Shown in pieces: positions 8,655 through 17,491 of a stretch of 64,000 bases of DNA; positions within the stretch are counted from its first letter, which is position 1, and the number at the start of each line of letters is the position of its first letter. Source of the stretch: an uncultured Pelagibacteraceae bacterium (GTDB taxonomy: Bacteria > Pseudomonadota > Alphaproteobacteria > Pelagibacterales > Pelagibacteraceae). The position numbers and the translations under genes are program-made. The notes under the pieces were generated by a model. The model made no database searches. It had not been told where the DNA came from and worked only from the letters and a program-made list of their open reading frames with translations. The stretch lies in assembly GCA_902588835.1 (NCBI GenBank), contig CACIQQ010000001.1, forward strand, positions 1-64,000, given 5' to 3'.

Positions 8655-9278
8655 ATGCTTAAATACAAATTCAATCTCAAAGATATAAGTCTTGCTGATT
8701 TCAAACTCTATTTAGGAGCAATGTTCAAAGCAGTGCTTCCTAAGAGCAAACTGAGGAATTTGGACGACTTAAAAAAATTTATTCAACAGAAATCAGCTTG
8801 GGTAACACAAGTTACCCTTTATAGTTATTTAAAAACCAGAATGGGAACTAGATACGTTTTGCATTTTGATAATGAAGTTTTTTTATCTTCAATAAATAAA
8901 GCAAAATGGAATATTTATTATGTAGCCCTTCAAGACCTTACTTTCTACAGCTTCTCATATTTGAACTATTTCTTTAAATATGAAGATACAGCAAAATCAA
9001 AAATGATTTACGAAGAGATTTTGCATGATGAACTTAAGAATGGAATGCCAGATGATATAATTGCAAAAGGAAAAGCAACTTTTGACAAAAGATTAGAAGA
9101 AATTGATTGGAAAAAGTATTTTAGCTCTTTGCCATTCAACAAAAGTGCTTTGGCTTTATATGAGTGGGCACCAATTGCTGAAGAACTAAAAACTTTGGAT
9201 AGAAAAATTGTCTTAAACTCTATGATACTGAAGTGGGATAATATCAAAGAAGAATTCGAAAAGAGAATTAATTTTTAA
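8655..9278 (+). CDS. Conserved-looking protein of unknown function
   Basis: 207 residues from the ATG at 8655 ([10 protein letters not shown]); the track start is a TTG five codons earlier. I do not recognise the family. The protein is soluble-looking with many aromatic residues ([29 protein letters not shown]) and no signal peptide or membrane segment. It is divergent from the symporter operon and overlaps the end of acs by four bases on the opposite strand. Codon use and size look like a real gene. Its position between an acetate-type symporter and acs might hint at a link, but nothing in the residues shows one. Confidence 0.7.
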   Translation: MLKYKFNLKDISLADFKLYLGAMFKAVLPKSKLRNLDDLKKFIQQKSAWVTQVTLYSYLKTRMGTRYVLHFDNEVFLSSINKAKWNIYYVALQDLTFYSFSYLNYFFKYEDTAKSKMIYEEILHDELKNGMPDDIIAKGKATFDKRLEEIDWKKYFSSLPFNKSALALYEWAPIAEELKTLDRKIVLNSMILKWDNIKEEFEKRINF

Positions 9279-11368
9279 ATATTTTTTCTTTCGTCAACAA
9301 GACTTTTGACAACACTAGGATCCGCTAATGTTGTAGTATCACCAAGTTGATCATGTTCATTAGCTGCAATCTTTCGTAAAATTCTTCTCATTATTTTTCC
9401 AGATCTAGTTTTTGGAAGCCCTGGTGAAAAATGAATTATATCAGGTGTTGCTATTGGTCCAATTTGTTTTCTAACCCAAAGCTTCAAATCTCTTTCCAAA
9501 TCACCATCAGGATTTTCACCCACATTAAGGGTCACGTAACAGTACAAACCGTTTCCTTTAATGTCATGAGGATAACCCACAACTGCAGCTTCCGCTACTT
9601 TTGGATGAGCAACGAAAGCACTTTCTATTTCTGCAGTACCAAGGTTATGACCCGATACAATAATAACATCGTCAACTCTTCCTGTTATCCAATAATATCC
9701 GTCTTTATCTCTTCTACACCCATCACCAGTAAAATATTTTCCATCGAATTGAGAAAAATATGTTTCAATAAACCTATTGTGATCTCCATAAACAGTTCTC
9801 ATTTGTCCAGGCCATGATTGAGCTATACAAAGTCTTCCTTGAGCTTCTCCTTTTAAAACGTTTCCGTCTTTATCAACTATTACAGGTTTAATTCCGTAGA
9901 AAGGTTTAGTTGCTGAACCAGGTTTTAAATCTATAGCTCCAGTTTGTGGACTAATTAATATACCACCTGTTTCTGTTTGCCACCAAGTATCAACAATTGG
10001 ACACTTACTATCACCGACAGTTTTGTAATACCATTCCCATGCTTCTGGATTAATTGGTTCTCCTACAGTTCCTAAAAGTTTTAAGCTTTTTCTAGAAGTT
10101 TTTTTAACAGGTCCTTCACCTTCTCTCATTAAAGCTCTAATTGCAGTTGGAGCAGTATAAAAAATGTTTACTTTATACTTATCAACTATTTGCCACCATC
10201 TCGAGCTGTCAGGATAAGTTGGAATACCTTCAAACATTATTGTTGTTGCTCCGTTAGCTAAAGGCCCGTAAATAATATAGCTGTGCCCTGTAATCCATCC
10301 AATGTCAGCTGTACACCAATAAATATCTTTGTGCTTATAATTGAATATGTATTGATGTGTCATAGAGGCATAAACCATGTAACCACCTGTAGTATGAAGC
10401 ACACCTTTAGGCTTACCTGTTGAACCAGATGTGTATAAAATAAAAAGAGGATCTTCCGCATTCATCTCCTCAGGTTCACACACAGCAGGGACATTTTTTG
10501 TTATGTCATGGTACCAGACATCTCTTTCTTCATTCCAATTAATTCTATTTCCCGTTCTTTTAACAACAACGCATTTTTTTACGTTCGTACAACTTAACAA
10601 GGCTTCATCTGTAATTTCTTTCAAAGGAATTGTTTTTCCACCCCTGACCCCCTCATCAGCAGTCACAACATAATCTGAGTTACAGTCATTAATTCTACCC
10701 GCGATACTGTCAGGTGAAAATCCTCCAAAAATTATTGAGTGTATTGCTCCAATTCTTGCACATGCTAGCATTGTGTATGCAAGTTCTGGTATCATAGTTA
10801 AATAAATCGTTACTCTGTCACCTTTTTTAACACCAATATTTTTAAGTCCGTTCGCAATTTTAGATACTTCTGAGTGGAGTTGTTTGAAGCTTATTTTTTT
10901 TTGAACCTTTGGATCATCCCCAACCCAAATTATTGCAGTCTTATCTTTATTGTTTTTAAGATGTCTATCTATACAGTTTACTGAAGCATTAAGAGTCCCA
11001 TCATAGAACCATTTAATGTGAACGTCAGATTTACTATACTTTACATCCTTAATCTTAGAATATGGTTTAATCCAACTTATTCTCTTTCCTTCTTTTCTCC
11101 AAAAAGAATCATTTTCTTTTAAAGATTGATTGTATTTTTTTTCATATAGGTTTTTTGTAACTAAAGCTTTTTTAATCCATTCAGATTTAGTTTTATAAAT
11201 TTTTTCATTATCTTCTATTTTTTTATTGATAGTTGATTTTGTTTTTCTCTTTCTAGATTTTAAGGACTTTCTTTTTTTAGGTTTTCTAAAAACCTTTTTC
11301 CTCTTTTTTGCGGATTTTCTTTTTCTTATCTTTTTATTTTTTTTCTTTTTTTTTGATTTTTTTGGCAT
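9275..11368 (-). CDS. acs: Acetyl-CoA synthetase with a lysine-rich N-terminal extension
   Basis: 697 residues, about 45 more than typical bacterial Acs. Core motifs are complete: [25 protein letters not shown] (AMP-binding P-loop), [30 protein letters not shown], and the C-terminal [11 protein letters not shown] with the lysine that is acetylated in regulated enzymes. It converts acetate, ATP and CoA to acetyl-CoA. The extra N-terminus is extraordinary: about 30 of the first 46 residues are Lys or Arg. No alternative ATG occurs until well inside the enzyme, so the tail appears genuine unless a non-ATG start is used. It lies two bases after the EVE gene and converges on an unknown gene. Confidence 0.95.
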   Translation of the reverse strand: MPKKSKKKKKNKKIRKRKSAKKRKKVFRKPKKRKSLKSRKRKTKSTINKKIEDNEKIYKTKSEWIKKALVTKNLYEKKYNQSLKENDSFWRKEGKRISWIKPYSKIKDVKYSKSDVHIKWFYDGTLNASVNCIDRHLKNNKDKTAIIWVGDDPKVQKKISFKQLHSEVSKIANGLKNIGVKKGDRVTIYLTMIPELAYTMLACARIGAIHSIIFGGFSPDSIAGRINDCNSDYVVTADEGVRGGKTIPLKEITDEALLSCTNVKKCVVVKRTGNRINWNEERDVWYHDITKNVPAVCEPEEMNAEDPLFILYTSGSTGKPKGVLHTTGGYMVYASMTHQYIFNYKHKDIYWCTADIGWITGHSYIIYGPLANGATTIMFEGIPTYPDSSRWWQIVDKYKVNIFYTAPTAIRALMREGEGPVKKTSRKSLKLLGTVGEPINPEAWEWYYKTVGDSKCPIVDTWWQTETGGILISPQTGAIDLKPGSATKPFYGIKPVIVDKDGNVLKGEAQGRLCIAQSWPGQMRTVYGDHNRFIETYFSQFDGKYFTGDGCRRDKDGYYWITGRVDDVIIVSGHNLGTAEIESAFVAHPKVAEAAVVGYPHDIKGNGLYCYVTLNVGENPDGDLERDLKLWVRKQIGPIATPDIIHFSPGLPKTRSGKIMRRILRKIAANEHDQLGDTTTLADPSVVKSLVDERKNI

Positions 11369-11369
11369 A

Positions 11370-11783
11370 TTAAATATTACCCATTTTATTTAATATTTTC
11401 CAGCTTTTAGAGTCAATCGGCATAACTGATAATCTGCTTTGTTTAATAAGGGGAATTTCACTTAAAGAGCTATTCTTTTTGATATCTTCTAGTTTTATAG
11501 GTTTTTTAAATTTTTGTTTAAATCTTACCTTCACAGCCACAAACATCTTTTTTTTATCTGTAGGATCTAAAAAAGCTTCTTTTACCACTTCTACAATTCC
11601 AACAATTTCTTTACCTATATTCGAGTGATAAAAAAAACAAAGATCTCCAACTCTCATTTTTTTTAAATTATTTCTTGCTTGGTAATTTCTAACGCCGTCC
11701 CACATGGATCCTTTTTTGCCAACTTTTTTTTGTTGATCAAGTGACCACACATCAGGCTCAGATTTTAATAACCAGTAGTTCAT
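11370..11783 (-). CDS. EVE-domain (PUA-like) protein
   Basis: 137 residues making one complete EVE domain: [18 protein letters not shown] at the start, then [23 protein letters not shown] and [11 protein letters not shown] domains share the PUA-like fold and are thought to bind modified bases in nucleic acids; the specific target here is unknown. The domain's usual WLLKSEP opening fixes the start. It is followed two bases later by acs on the same strand, a probable co-transcribed pair. Confidence 0.92.
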   Translation of the reverse strand: MNYWLLKSEPDVWSLDQQKKVGKKGSMWDGVRNYQARNNLKKMRVGDLCFFYHSNIGKEIVGIVEVVKEAFLDPTDKKKMFVAVKVRFKQKFKKPIKLEDIKKNSSLSEIPLIKQSRLSVMPIDSKSWKILNKMGNI

Positions 11784-11838
11784 TTAATTCTTCTATTCAT
11801 TTTACGTTAATTTATAATTAATATATATCTTTTAATAA

Positions 11839-12534
11839 ATGCAATTTTTAAAATATTATCAACAAATAGACGATGCAATTTCGTACCTAATATCTTCTGT
11901 AAGTAATGAGAAGAAATTGCTTAAAGATGTTTTAGGGAAAAAGGAAATCTTTTACATAGATGTTGGAACAAATGTGGGAAATTATTTAGATTTTGTAAAA
12001 AAAAATTTTAAAATAAAAAAAGTATACTGCTTTGAACCGATTGAAAGTTTAGCAAAAGGTCTGGAAAAAAAAATTTTGGATATTAAAGAAGGAAAAATTT
12101 ACAATTGTGCTTTATCTAATAAAAACACTAATAAAACGTTTTTCCTCTATGACATCTCTTCTCAATCAAGTTTTTATAAACAAAATAATACATATACCTC
12201 TGTTCAAAAAATTAAAAAAAAAATGAAAGTAAATATAAAAGTTTTTGACCAAATTTTTAACAAAAATTTAAAAATTGATTTTTGTAAAATTGATGCACAA
12301 GGTGAAGACTATAATATTTTGAGAGGAATGAAAAAAAATCTTAAGAGGGGGACTATCAGATTATTGAAGGTAGAGTTGTGTTTTCCACTTATGCATAAAA
12401 ATGTAAATTGTAATTATTTAGATATACTAAATTATTTAAAGAAATTTAATTACAATTTATTTTCGATTTCAAAAATTAAATATAAAAATAACGAAATTTT
12501 ATTTATTGATGCTTTTTTTAAAAAAAGTAGATAA
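11839..12534 (+). CDS. FkbM-family SAM-dependent methyltransferase
   Basis: 231 residues. The SAM-binding motif I appears as FYIDVGTNVGNYLDFVKK, followed by VYCFEPIESLAKGLEKK and the motif FCKIDAQGEDYNILRGM that is typical of FkbM methyltransferases. Members methylate sugars, polyketides or other small molecules; the acceptor here cannot be inferred. The gene is very AT- and lysine-rich and stands alone between divergent EVE and convergent tsaD, a pattern often seen for variable cell-surface genes. Confidence 0.85.
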   Translation: MQFLKYYQQIDDAISYLISSVSNEKKLLKDVLGKKEIFYIDVGTNVGNYLDFVKKNFKIKKVYCFEPIESLAKGLEKKILDIKEGKIYNCALSNKNTNKTFFLYDISSQSSFYKQNNTYTSVQKIKKKMKVNIKVFDQIFNKNLKIDFCKIDAQGEDYNILRGMKKNLKRGTIRLLKVELCFPLMHKNVNCNYLDILNYLKKFNYNLFSISKIKYKNNEILFIDAFFKKSR

Positions 12535-12547
12535 CTCTATATTGAAG

Positions 12548-13618
12548 CTAAATTTTAACTCCAGAACCTTTTAAAAATTTTGCTTTAACGTCTAACTGCC
12601 ATCTTGGGTTTGCTTCAAAATTATGTTTATCAAATTTTTTCTTCTTGTACCTTTCCAGACCTGCTAGTGCTATCATCGCTGCATTATCGGTACATAATTT
12701 TAAATCAGGAAAGTAAATTTTAAATTTTTCATCTTGGCATAATTTCTTTAAAATAATTCTGATTTGTTTATTAGCAGCAACACCACCTGCAACTACTAAG
12801 GTTCTATTTTTTGGATAAAGTTCCAAATGTTGTTCAATAGCTTTTTTCGTTTTTTTATACAAAATATCAAGAACAGTTTTTTGAAAGCTTGCTGCAAGAT
12901 CGTTTTTATCTTTGTCAGTCTTTATGAATTCTTTTACTCTTAAAATTGCTGTTTTCAGACCAGCAAAAGATAAATTAGACCCACCTCTATTAAAAATAGG
13001 TTTTGGTAAAACAAACCTATTCTTATTTCCTTTTCTAGCCAATTCTTCAATCTTAGGTCCACCTGGGTAACCAAGATTTAAAAGTTTTGCTGTTTTATCA
13101 AACGCTTCACCAAGCGCATCATCTATCGTTGTACCAAGTCTTTTGTAGTCACCTAATTTTTTAACGGTTAAGTATTGAGTGTGTCCACCTGAAATTAAGA
13201 AAAGTAGATATGGATATTTGATATTAAAATTTAATTTTGGACTTAAGGCATGCCCCTCTAAATGATTTACAGCTATAAAAGGTTTTTTTAATGACAATGA
13301 TAAAGCTTTTGCAAAAGTTAAACCAACTGATAAACAAACTATCAAACCAGGCCCAGCAGTTGCTGCAATAGCATCAATATCTTTCAATTTTACTTTGCTA
13401 ATTTTTAAAGCTTTCTTTGTCATGATGTCAATTTTTTCAAGATGCGCTCTTGCAGCTAAATCTGGAACTACACCACCAAACTTTTTATGAACATTAAATT
13501 GACTTGAAATAACATTTGATAAAATTTTTGGTCTATTTTTTCCATTATCTCTCAATATGGATACAGCCGTCTCATCACAACTAGTTTCTATACCAATAAT
13601 AATTGTTTTTTTTTTCAT
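12548..13618 (-). CDS. tsaD: tRNA N6-threonylcarbamoyladenosine transferase
   Basis: 356 residues of the Kae1/TsaD/Gcp family. It begins with IIGIETSCDETAVSI, has the metal-binding NHLEGHALSP, the LISGGHTQ motif, and the C-terminal VAGGVAANKQIR and FPDLKLCTDNAAMIA segments. With TsaB, TsaC and TsaE it adds the threonylcarbamoyl group to A37 of ANN-decoding tRNAs. The length is slightly above the usual 335-345. It is divergent from hemC with about 50 bases between them, an arrangement seen in many Alphaproteobacteria. Confidence 0.97.
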   Translation of the reverse strand: MKKKTIIIGIETSCDETAVSILRDNGKNRPKILSNVISSQFNVHKKFGGVVPDLAARAHLEKIDIMTKKALKISKVKLKDIDAIAATAGPGLIVCLSVGLTFAKALSLSLKKPFIAVNHLEGHALSPKLNFNIKYPYLLFLISGGHTQYLTVKKLGDYKRLGTTIDDALGEAFDKTAKLLNLGYPGGPKIEELARKGNKNRFVLPKPIFNRGGSNLSFAGLKTAILRVKEFIKTDKDKNDLAASFQKTVLDILYKKTKKAIEQHLELYPKNRTLVVAGGVAANKQIRIILKKLCQDEKFKIYFPDLKLCTDNAAMIALAGLERYKKKKFDKHNFEANPRWQLDVKAKFLKGSGVKI

Positions 13619-13668
13619 AAAAGGTTTTTATTAATGTAATTTACTCTAAAAATAAAAAAACTAAATAA

Positions 13669-14568
13669 ATGGAAAAACTTATAATTGGTTCTCGAGGAAG
13701 TAAATTAGCATTAAAATATGCTGAAATTGCAAAAAAAGCTTTTCTTAAAGAACTAGATATTGAAATAGAAATAAAAAAAATTACTACAGAGGGAGATTTA
13801 ATTTTAGATAAAAGGACTAGTGAAATTGGAGGCAAAGGGGAGTTCATTAAAAATATCGAAAAAGAACTTATAAGTAAAAATATTGATGTAGCTGTTCACT
13901 CTTTAAAAGACGTTCCATCCATCAAAACCGAGGGTCTCAAGATGGAATGTTTTCTTAAAAGAAATGATCCTCAAGAAGTATTAATAAATAAAGAAAACTT
14001 AACTCTTGATAAAATTAAAAAAAATTCAGTTATTGGTACTTCTTCGTTAAGAAGAGAATTCCAATTAAAACATTTAAGACCAGACTTAAAATTTAAATTA
14101 ATTAGAGGAAATATAGACACCAGAATTAAAAAATTAGATGAAGATCAATATGACTCGATTATTTTAGCAAAAGCTGGGTTAGTATCTTTATCTATAGAAA
14201 ATAGAATTTCAGAGATTTTCGAATGTAGGAAAATAGTTCCTCCAGCTGGCCAAGGAACAATCGTTCTTCAGTCTAGAGAAGACGATGACAAAATAAATAG
14301 TATACTTTCAAAAATAAACCATTTTGAAACTTCTATAGAAGCAAAAATTGAAAGGAAAATTTTAAGTGTTTTAGAGGGTGATTGTAATACAGCAGCAGGT
14401 ATATATGCTAATATAAAAGGTAAGAATGTAAACATTATAGCTGAATTATTTTCTGATAATGGTGATAAAAAATTTACTTATAAAGATGAATGTAAAATAG
14501 AAGAGGCTTTAAAAATTGCTGAGAAAGCTGGCAATGATTTAAAAAAGCAGTTTGAGATGGCTAAATAA
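13669..14568 (+). CDS. hemC: Hydroxymethylbilane synthase (porphobilinogen deaminase)
   Basis: 299 residues. Signatures include IGSRGSKLALKYAE at the N-terminus, DVAVHSLKDVPS, IGTSSLRREFQLKHLRPD, and PAGQGTIVLQ. The cysteine in EGDCNTAAG near residue 240 is the expected dipyrromethane cofactor attachment site. It polymerises four porphobilinogens into hydroxymethylbilane in haem synthesis. The stop codon is followed immediately by the hemD start, so the two are a tight pair supplying tetrapyrrole for haem and cytochromes. Confidence 0.97.
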   Translation: MEKLIIGSRGSKLALKYAEIAKKAFLKELDIEIEIKKITTEGDLILDKRTSEIGGKGEFIKNIEKELISKNIDVAVHSLKDVPSIKTEGLKMECFLKRNDPQEVLINKENLTLDKIKKNSVIGTSSLRREFQLKHLRPDLKFKLIRGNIDTRIKKLDEDQYDSIILAKAGLVSLSIENRISEIFECRKIVPPAGQGTIVLQSREDDDKINSILSKINHFETSIEAKIERKILSVLEGDCNTAAGIYANIKGKNVNIIAELFSDNGDKKFTYKDECKIEEALKIAEKAGNDLKKQFEMAK

Positions 14569-15267
14569 ATGCATGTTTTGTTAACTAGACCTTTAGAGGA
14601 CTCAATAGATCTCATAAAGAGATTTAAAGACAAAGATATTACTGTATCCCATCTTCCGTTAATAAAAATAAATAAATTAGATTACCCTAAACTTAAAAGT
14701 TCAGAATATAATGTAATTGTTTTTACTAGCTCAAATGCAATTAGAAATTTAGACACTAAGGATTTTAATAAAAATACTCTATGTTTTTGTGTTGGTGATG
14801 CAACAGAAAAAACTGCAAAACAAAAAGGTTTTCATAATACATTTTCGGCTGGTGGAAACGTAAGAAATTTACGAGAATTAATTTTACAAAATTTAGAAAA
14901 AAAAACTGAGAAAATTTTATATGTAAGTGGTGAATTAGTTTCATATGATTTAGATAAAGACCTAATTAAAGAAGGGTTAAATGTTCAAAGATTAATTAAT
15001 TATAGTGTTTCACATGTTGAAGATTTAAGTTCTGATTTTTTAAGTGAACTAAAAAAAAAAATTCCAGATATTATTTATATCTACTCTCAAAATAGTGCAG
15101 TTAGTTTTCTAAATTTAATCAAAAAATATGAATTGGATGAATATTGGATGAAAACCAATTTAATGTGTATAGGTGAAAAAACATCATCTGTATTAAATGA
15201 GCTAAAATGGAAGAAAATTTTCTTATTTAATCCTGGTGAAGAAGAATTTTTATTATATAAAATTTAG
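14569..15267 (+). CDS. hemD: Uroporphyrinogen-III synthase
   Basis: 232 residues, as usual for this poorly conserved enzyme. It starts VLLTRPLEDS, has IVFTSSNAIRNL and IYSQNSAVSFLNLI, both matching the HEM4 fold in which two alpha/beta domains embrace the substrate. It cyclises hydroxymethylbilane with inversion of ring D. Position directly after hemC with no spacer supports the assignment more strongly than sequence identity would. Confident from context plus fold motifs. Confidence 0.92.
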   Translation: MHVLLTRPLEDSIDLIKRFKDKDITVSHLPLIKINKLDYPKLKSSEYNVIVFTSSNAIRNLDTKDFNKNTLCFCVGDATEKTAKQKGFHNTFSAGGNVRNLRELILQNLEKKTEKILYVSGELVSYDLDKDLIKEGLNVQRLINYSVSHVEDLSSDFLSELKKKIPDIIYIYSQNSAVSFLNLIKKYELDEYWMKTNLMCIGEKTSSVLNELKWKKIFLFNPGEEEFLLYKI

Positions 15268-15269
15268 AT

Positions 15270-16355
15270 ATGGAAGTTTTTATAAATTTAAAAGATTTAT
15301 TTCTTTCGGTCTGGGACCAGGGAATTCTCGGAATCGATATTGGTCAAATCCTGATTGGTTTAGGAATATTTTTAATATTTCTAATTTTCAGAGGCCTTAT
15401 CAGCAAACTAATTCTAAAAAAATTGGAAATGATTTCTAAAAAAACAACTAATAAATTAGATGATACATTTGTAAAATCTTTAAATGGACCAGCGAGATTT
15501 TTGCCAATAGTGTTGGGTTTCTTTTTTGCAAGTTATTATATGACATTTAGTGATGAAACCAGTTCATTTATTGATACTGTTAATAGAACATTAATTACAA
15601 TACTATTGTTCTGGATTATTCATCAGATTATAGAACCAATTTCTTATATTTTAAGTGGACTAGATAGAATTTTAACTCGTGAATTAATTGGCTGGATTAT
15701 TAAATCTTTAAAAATACTTATTTTTATACTTGGAGCTGCCGCCGTATTAGAACTATGGGGAATTAAGATCGGTCCAATTATAGCAGGACTGGGTTTATTT
15801 GGTGTTGCAGTGGCACTAGGTGCACAAGATTTATTTAAAAACTTAATCTCAGGAATTTTAGTACTTGTTGAAAAAAGATTTAAAATGGGTGACTGGATTT
15901 TAGTTGAAGGCACAATAGAAGGTATTGTTGAAAAAATTGGATTTAGATCAACTACCATCAGAAAGTTTAATAAATCATTAGCTATAATCCCAAATTTTCA
16001 ATTTGCTGAAAACGCTGTAATAAACATCAGCCAGACCACAAACTGGCTTATAAGCTGGAATATAACACTTCAGTACGACACTACCATAGAACAATTAAAA
16101 AATATAAGAGACCAAATTGAAAATTTTATCAAAGAAAGTAAAGATTTTGACACAAAAGTTGGCTTAGCTGTAAGAGTAGATAAATTTTCGGATAGCTCAA
16201 TTGATATGTATGTTAGATGTTTTACACAAACAGATAGCTGGAATGAGTGGCTTAAAGTTAAGGAAAGATTAGCAATTGGCATTAAGGAAATTGTAGAAAA
16301 AAATAAAGCATCGTTTGCGTTTCCTAGTCAATCAATTTACGTAGAAAAAAAATGA
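15270..16355 (+). CDS. MscS-family mechanosensitive ion channel
   Basis: 361 residues with four hydrophobic segments before the channel core. The pore-lining helix and beta domain are clear in GLGLFGVAVALGAQDLFKNLISGILVLVEKRFKMGDWI, followed by IEGIVEKIGFRSTTIRKFNKSLAIIPN. Such channels open under membrane tension and protect against hypo-osmotic shock. It starts two bases after hemD and overlaps the yggT gene by four bases, so it is probably in the same transcript. Confidence 0.93.
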   Translation: MEVFINLKDLFLSVWDQGILGIDIGQILIGLGIFLIFLIFRGLISKLILKKLEMISKKTTNKLDDTFVKSLNGPARFLPIVLGFFFASYYMTFSDETSSFIDTVNRTLITILLFWIIHQIIEPISYILSGLDRILTRELIGWIIKSLKILIFILGAAAVLELWGIKIGPIIAGLGLFGVAVALGAQDLFKNLISGILVLVEKRFKMGDWILVEGTIEGIVEKIGFRSTTIRKFNKSLAIIPNFQFAENAVINISQTTNWLISWNITLQYDTTIEQLKNIRDQIENFIKESKDFDTKVGLAVRVDKFSDSSIDMYVRCFTQTDSWNEWLKVKERLAIGIKEIVEKNKASFAFPSQSIYVEKK

Positions 16356-16639
16356 TAATAATTTACATAGTCGCTATGACAATACTCAAGTATTACTCAT
16401 ATATAGTAATTGCAAACGTCATTTTAAGTTGGTTAGTTGCTTTTAATATAATTAATACTGGAAATAGATTTGTTTATTCTATTTTAGACTTTACTTATCG
16501 GATGACAGAACCTTTCCTTAATAGAATAAGAGCTTTTTTACCAAATCTTGGCGCATTTGACATTTCGCCTGTAATATTACTTATGTTGATATGGATTATG
16601 CAAATGTGTATGGAGTATTACATAAGACCGATAATATAG
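16352..16639 (+). CDS. YggT-family membrane protein
   Basis: 95 residues with two membrane spans. The YggT pattern is recognisable: ILSWLVAFNIINTGNRF, then the RMTEPFLNRIRAFLPNLGAFDISPVILLM repeat-like segment with conserved P-F-L-x-x-I-R and D-x-S-P. YggT proteins are linked to osmotic or cell-division functions without a settled mechanism. It overlaps the mechanosensitive channel by four bases, which fits an osmotic role. folD follows after six bases. Confidence 0.88.
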   Translation: MIIIYIVAMTILKYYSYIVIANVILSWLVAFNIINTGNRFVYSILDFTYRMTEPFLNRIRAFLPNLGAFDISPVILLMLIWIMQMCMEYYIRPII

Positions 16640-16645
16640 AATATC

Positions 16646-17491
16646 ATGAATCTGATTGATGGAAAAAAAATTGCTGCAGAACTGAGGAGCGAACTTAAAG
16701 TTGAAGTTGATGGCATTAAGAAAAAATTTAACAAAGTTCCAGGATTGACAGTAATTTTAATTGGAGATTTAACGCCAAGTCAAATTTATGTAAGGAACAA
16801 AGAAAAATCTGCAAAGGAAATTGGTCTTAAATCAGAAATTATAAAGTATCCCAAGGATATTCAGGAGATTTCCGTATTAAAAAAAATTGATGAACTTAAT
16901 AATGATGAGACAGTTTCTGGCATACTTGTTCAACTTCCCCTTCCAGATCATATTGATAAACAAAAAATAATCGAAAGAATTAACCCCAGCAAAGATGTTG
17001 ATGGTTTTCATCCTATCAATGTAGGAAACTTATCATCTGGATATGAAAGTTCAGTTCCTTGCACACCATTAGGATGTTACTTACTAATAAAAAAGATTGA
17101 ACCAAATTTAAGCGGCAAAAAAGCAATTGTGATTGGAAGATCTAATTTAAATGGTAAACCGATGGCCCAGCTCCTTTTAAAAGAAAATTGTACAGTAACT
17201 ATTACTCATTCGAAAACTAAAGATTTAAAAAACGAGTGTTCGAAAGGAGATATTGTAATTGCTGCCGTAGGAATTCCAGAGCTAGTCAAAGCTGACTGGA
17301 TTAAAAAAGATGCAATAGTAATTGATGTTGGAATAAACAAGACAGATAAAGGTATTGTAGGAGACGTTGCTTTTGAAGAAGTATCTAAAGTAGCGAAAGC
17401 ATTAACTCCAGTACCAGGCGGCGTAGGTCCAATGACGATTGCTTGCTTACTAAAAAACACGATTGAATGCTTTAAAAGAAGTTTAAAATAA
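16646..17491 (+). CDS. folD: Methylenetetrahydrofolate dehydrogenase / cyclohydrolase
   Basis: 281 residues, normal length. The family signatures are IYVRNKEKSAKEIGL with the catalytic lysine, GILVQLPLPDHID, PSKDVDGFHPINVG, CTPLGCYLLI, GRSNLNGKPMAQLL and GGVGPMTIACLLKNT. It interconverts 5,10-methylene-, methenyl- and 10-formyl-tetrahydrofolate. The pathway is relevant here because DMSP demethylation (dmdA) loads methyl groups onto tetrahydrofolate. The 3' end overlaps the convergent TPR/GT41 gene by nine bases. Confidence 0.97.
   Translation: MNLIDGKKIAAELRSELKVEVDGIKKKFNKVPGLTVILIGDLTPSQIYVRNKEKSAKEIGLKSEIIKYPKDIQEISVLKKIDELNNDETVSGILVQLPLPDHIDKQKIIERINPSKDVDGFHPINVGNLSSGYESSVPCTPLGCYLLIKKIEPNLSGKKAIVIGRSNLNGKPMAQLLLKENCTVTITHSKTKDLKNECSKGDIVIAAVGIPELVKADWIKKDAIVIDVGINKTDKGIVGDVAFEEVSKVAKALTPVPGGVGPMTIACLLKNTIECFKRSLK

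Noticed and set aside
9431-9817. 128-residue plus-strand ORF inside acs
   Set aside because: Shadow of the acs gene; the composition and lack of motifs fit an antisense frame.
12548-17491. tsaD to folD block as an accessory island
   Set aside because: Most of the genes are core, and their order resembles ordinary alphaproteobacterial arrangement.
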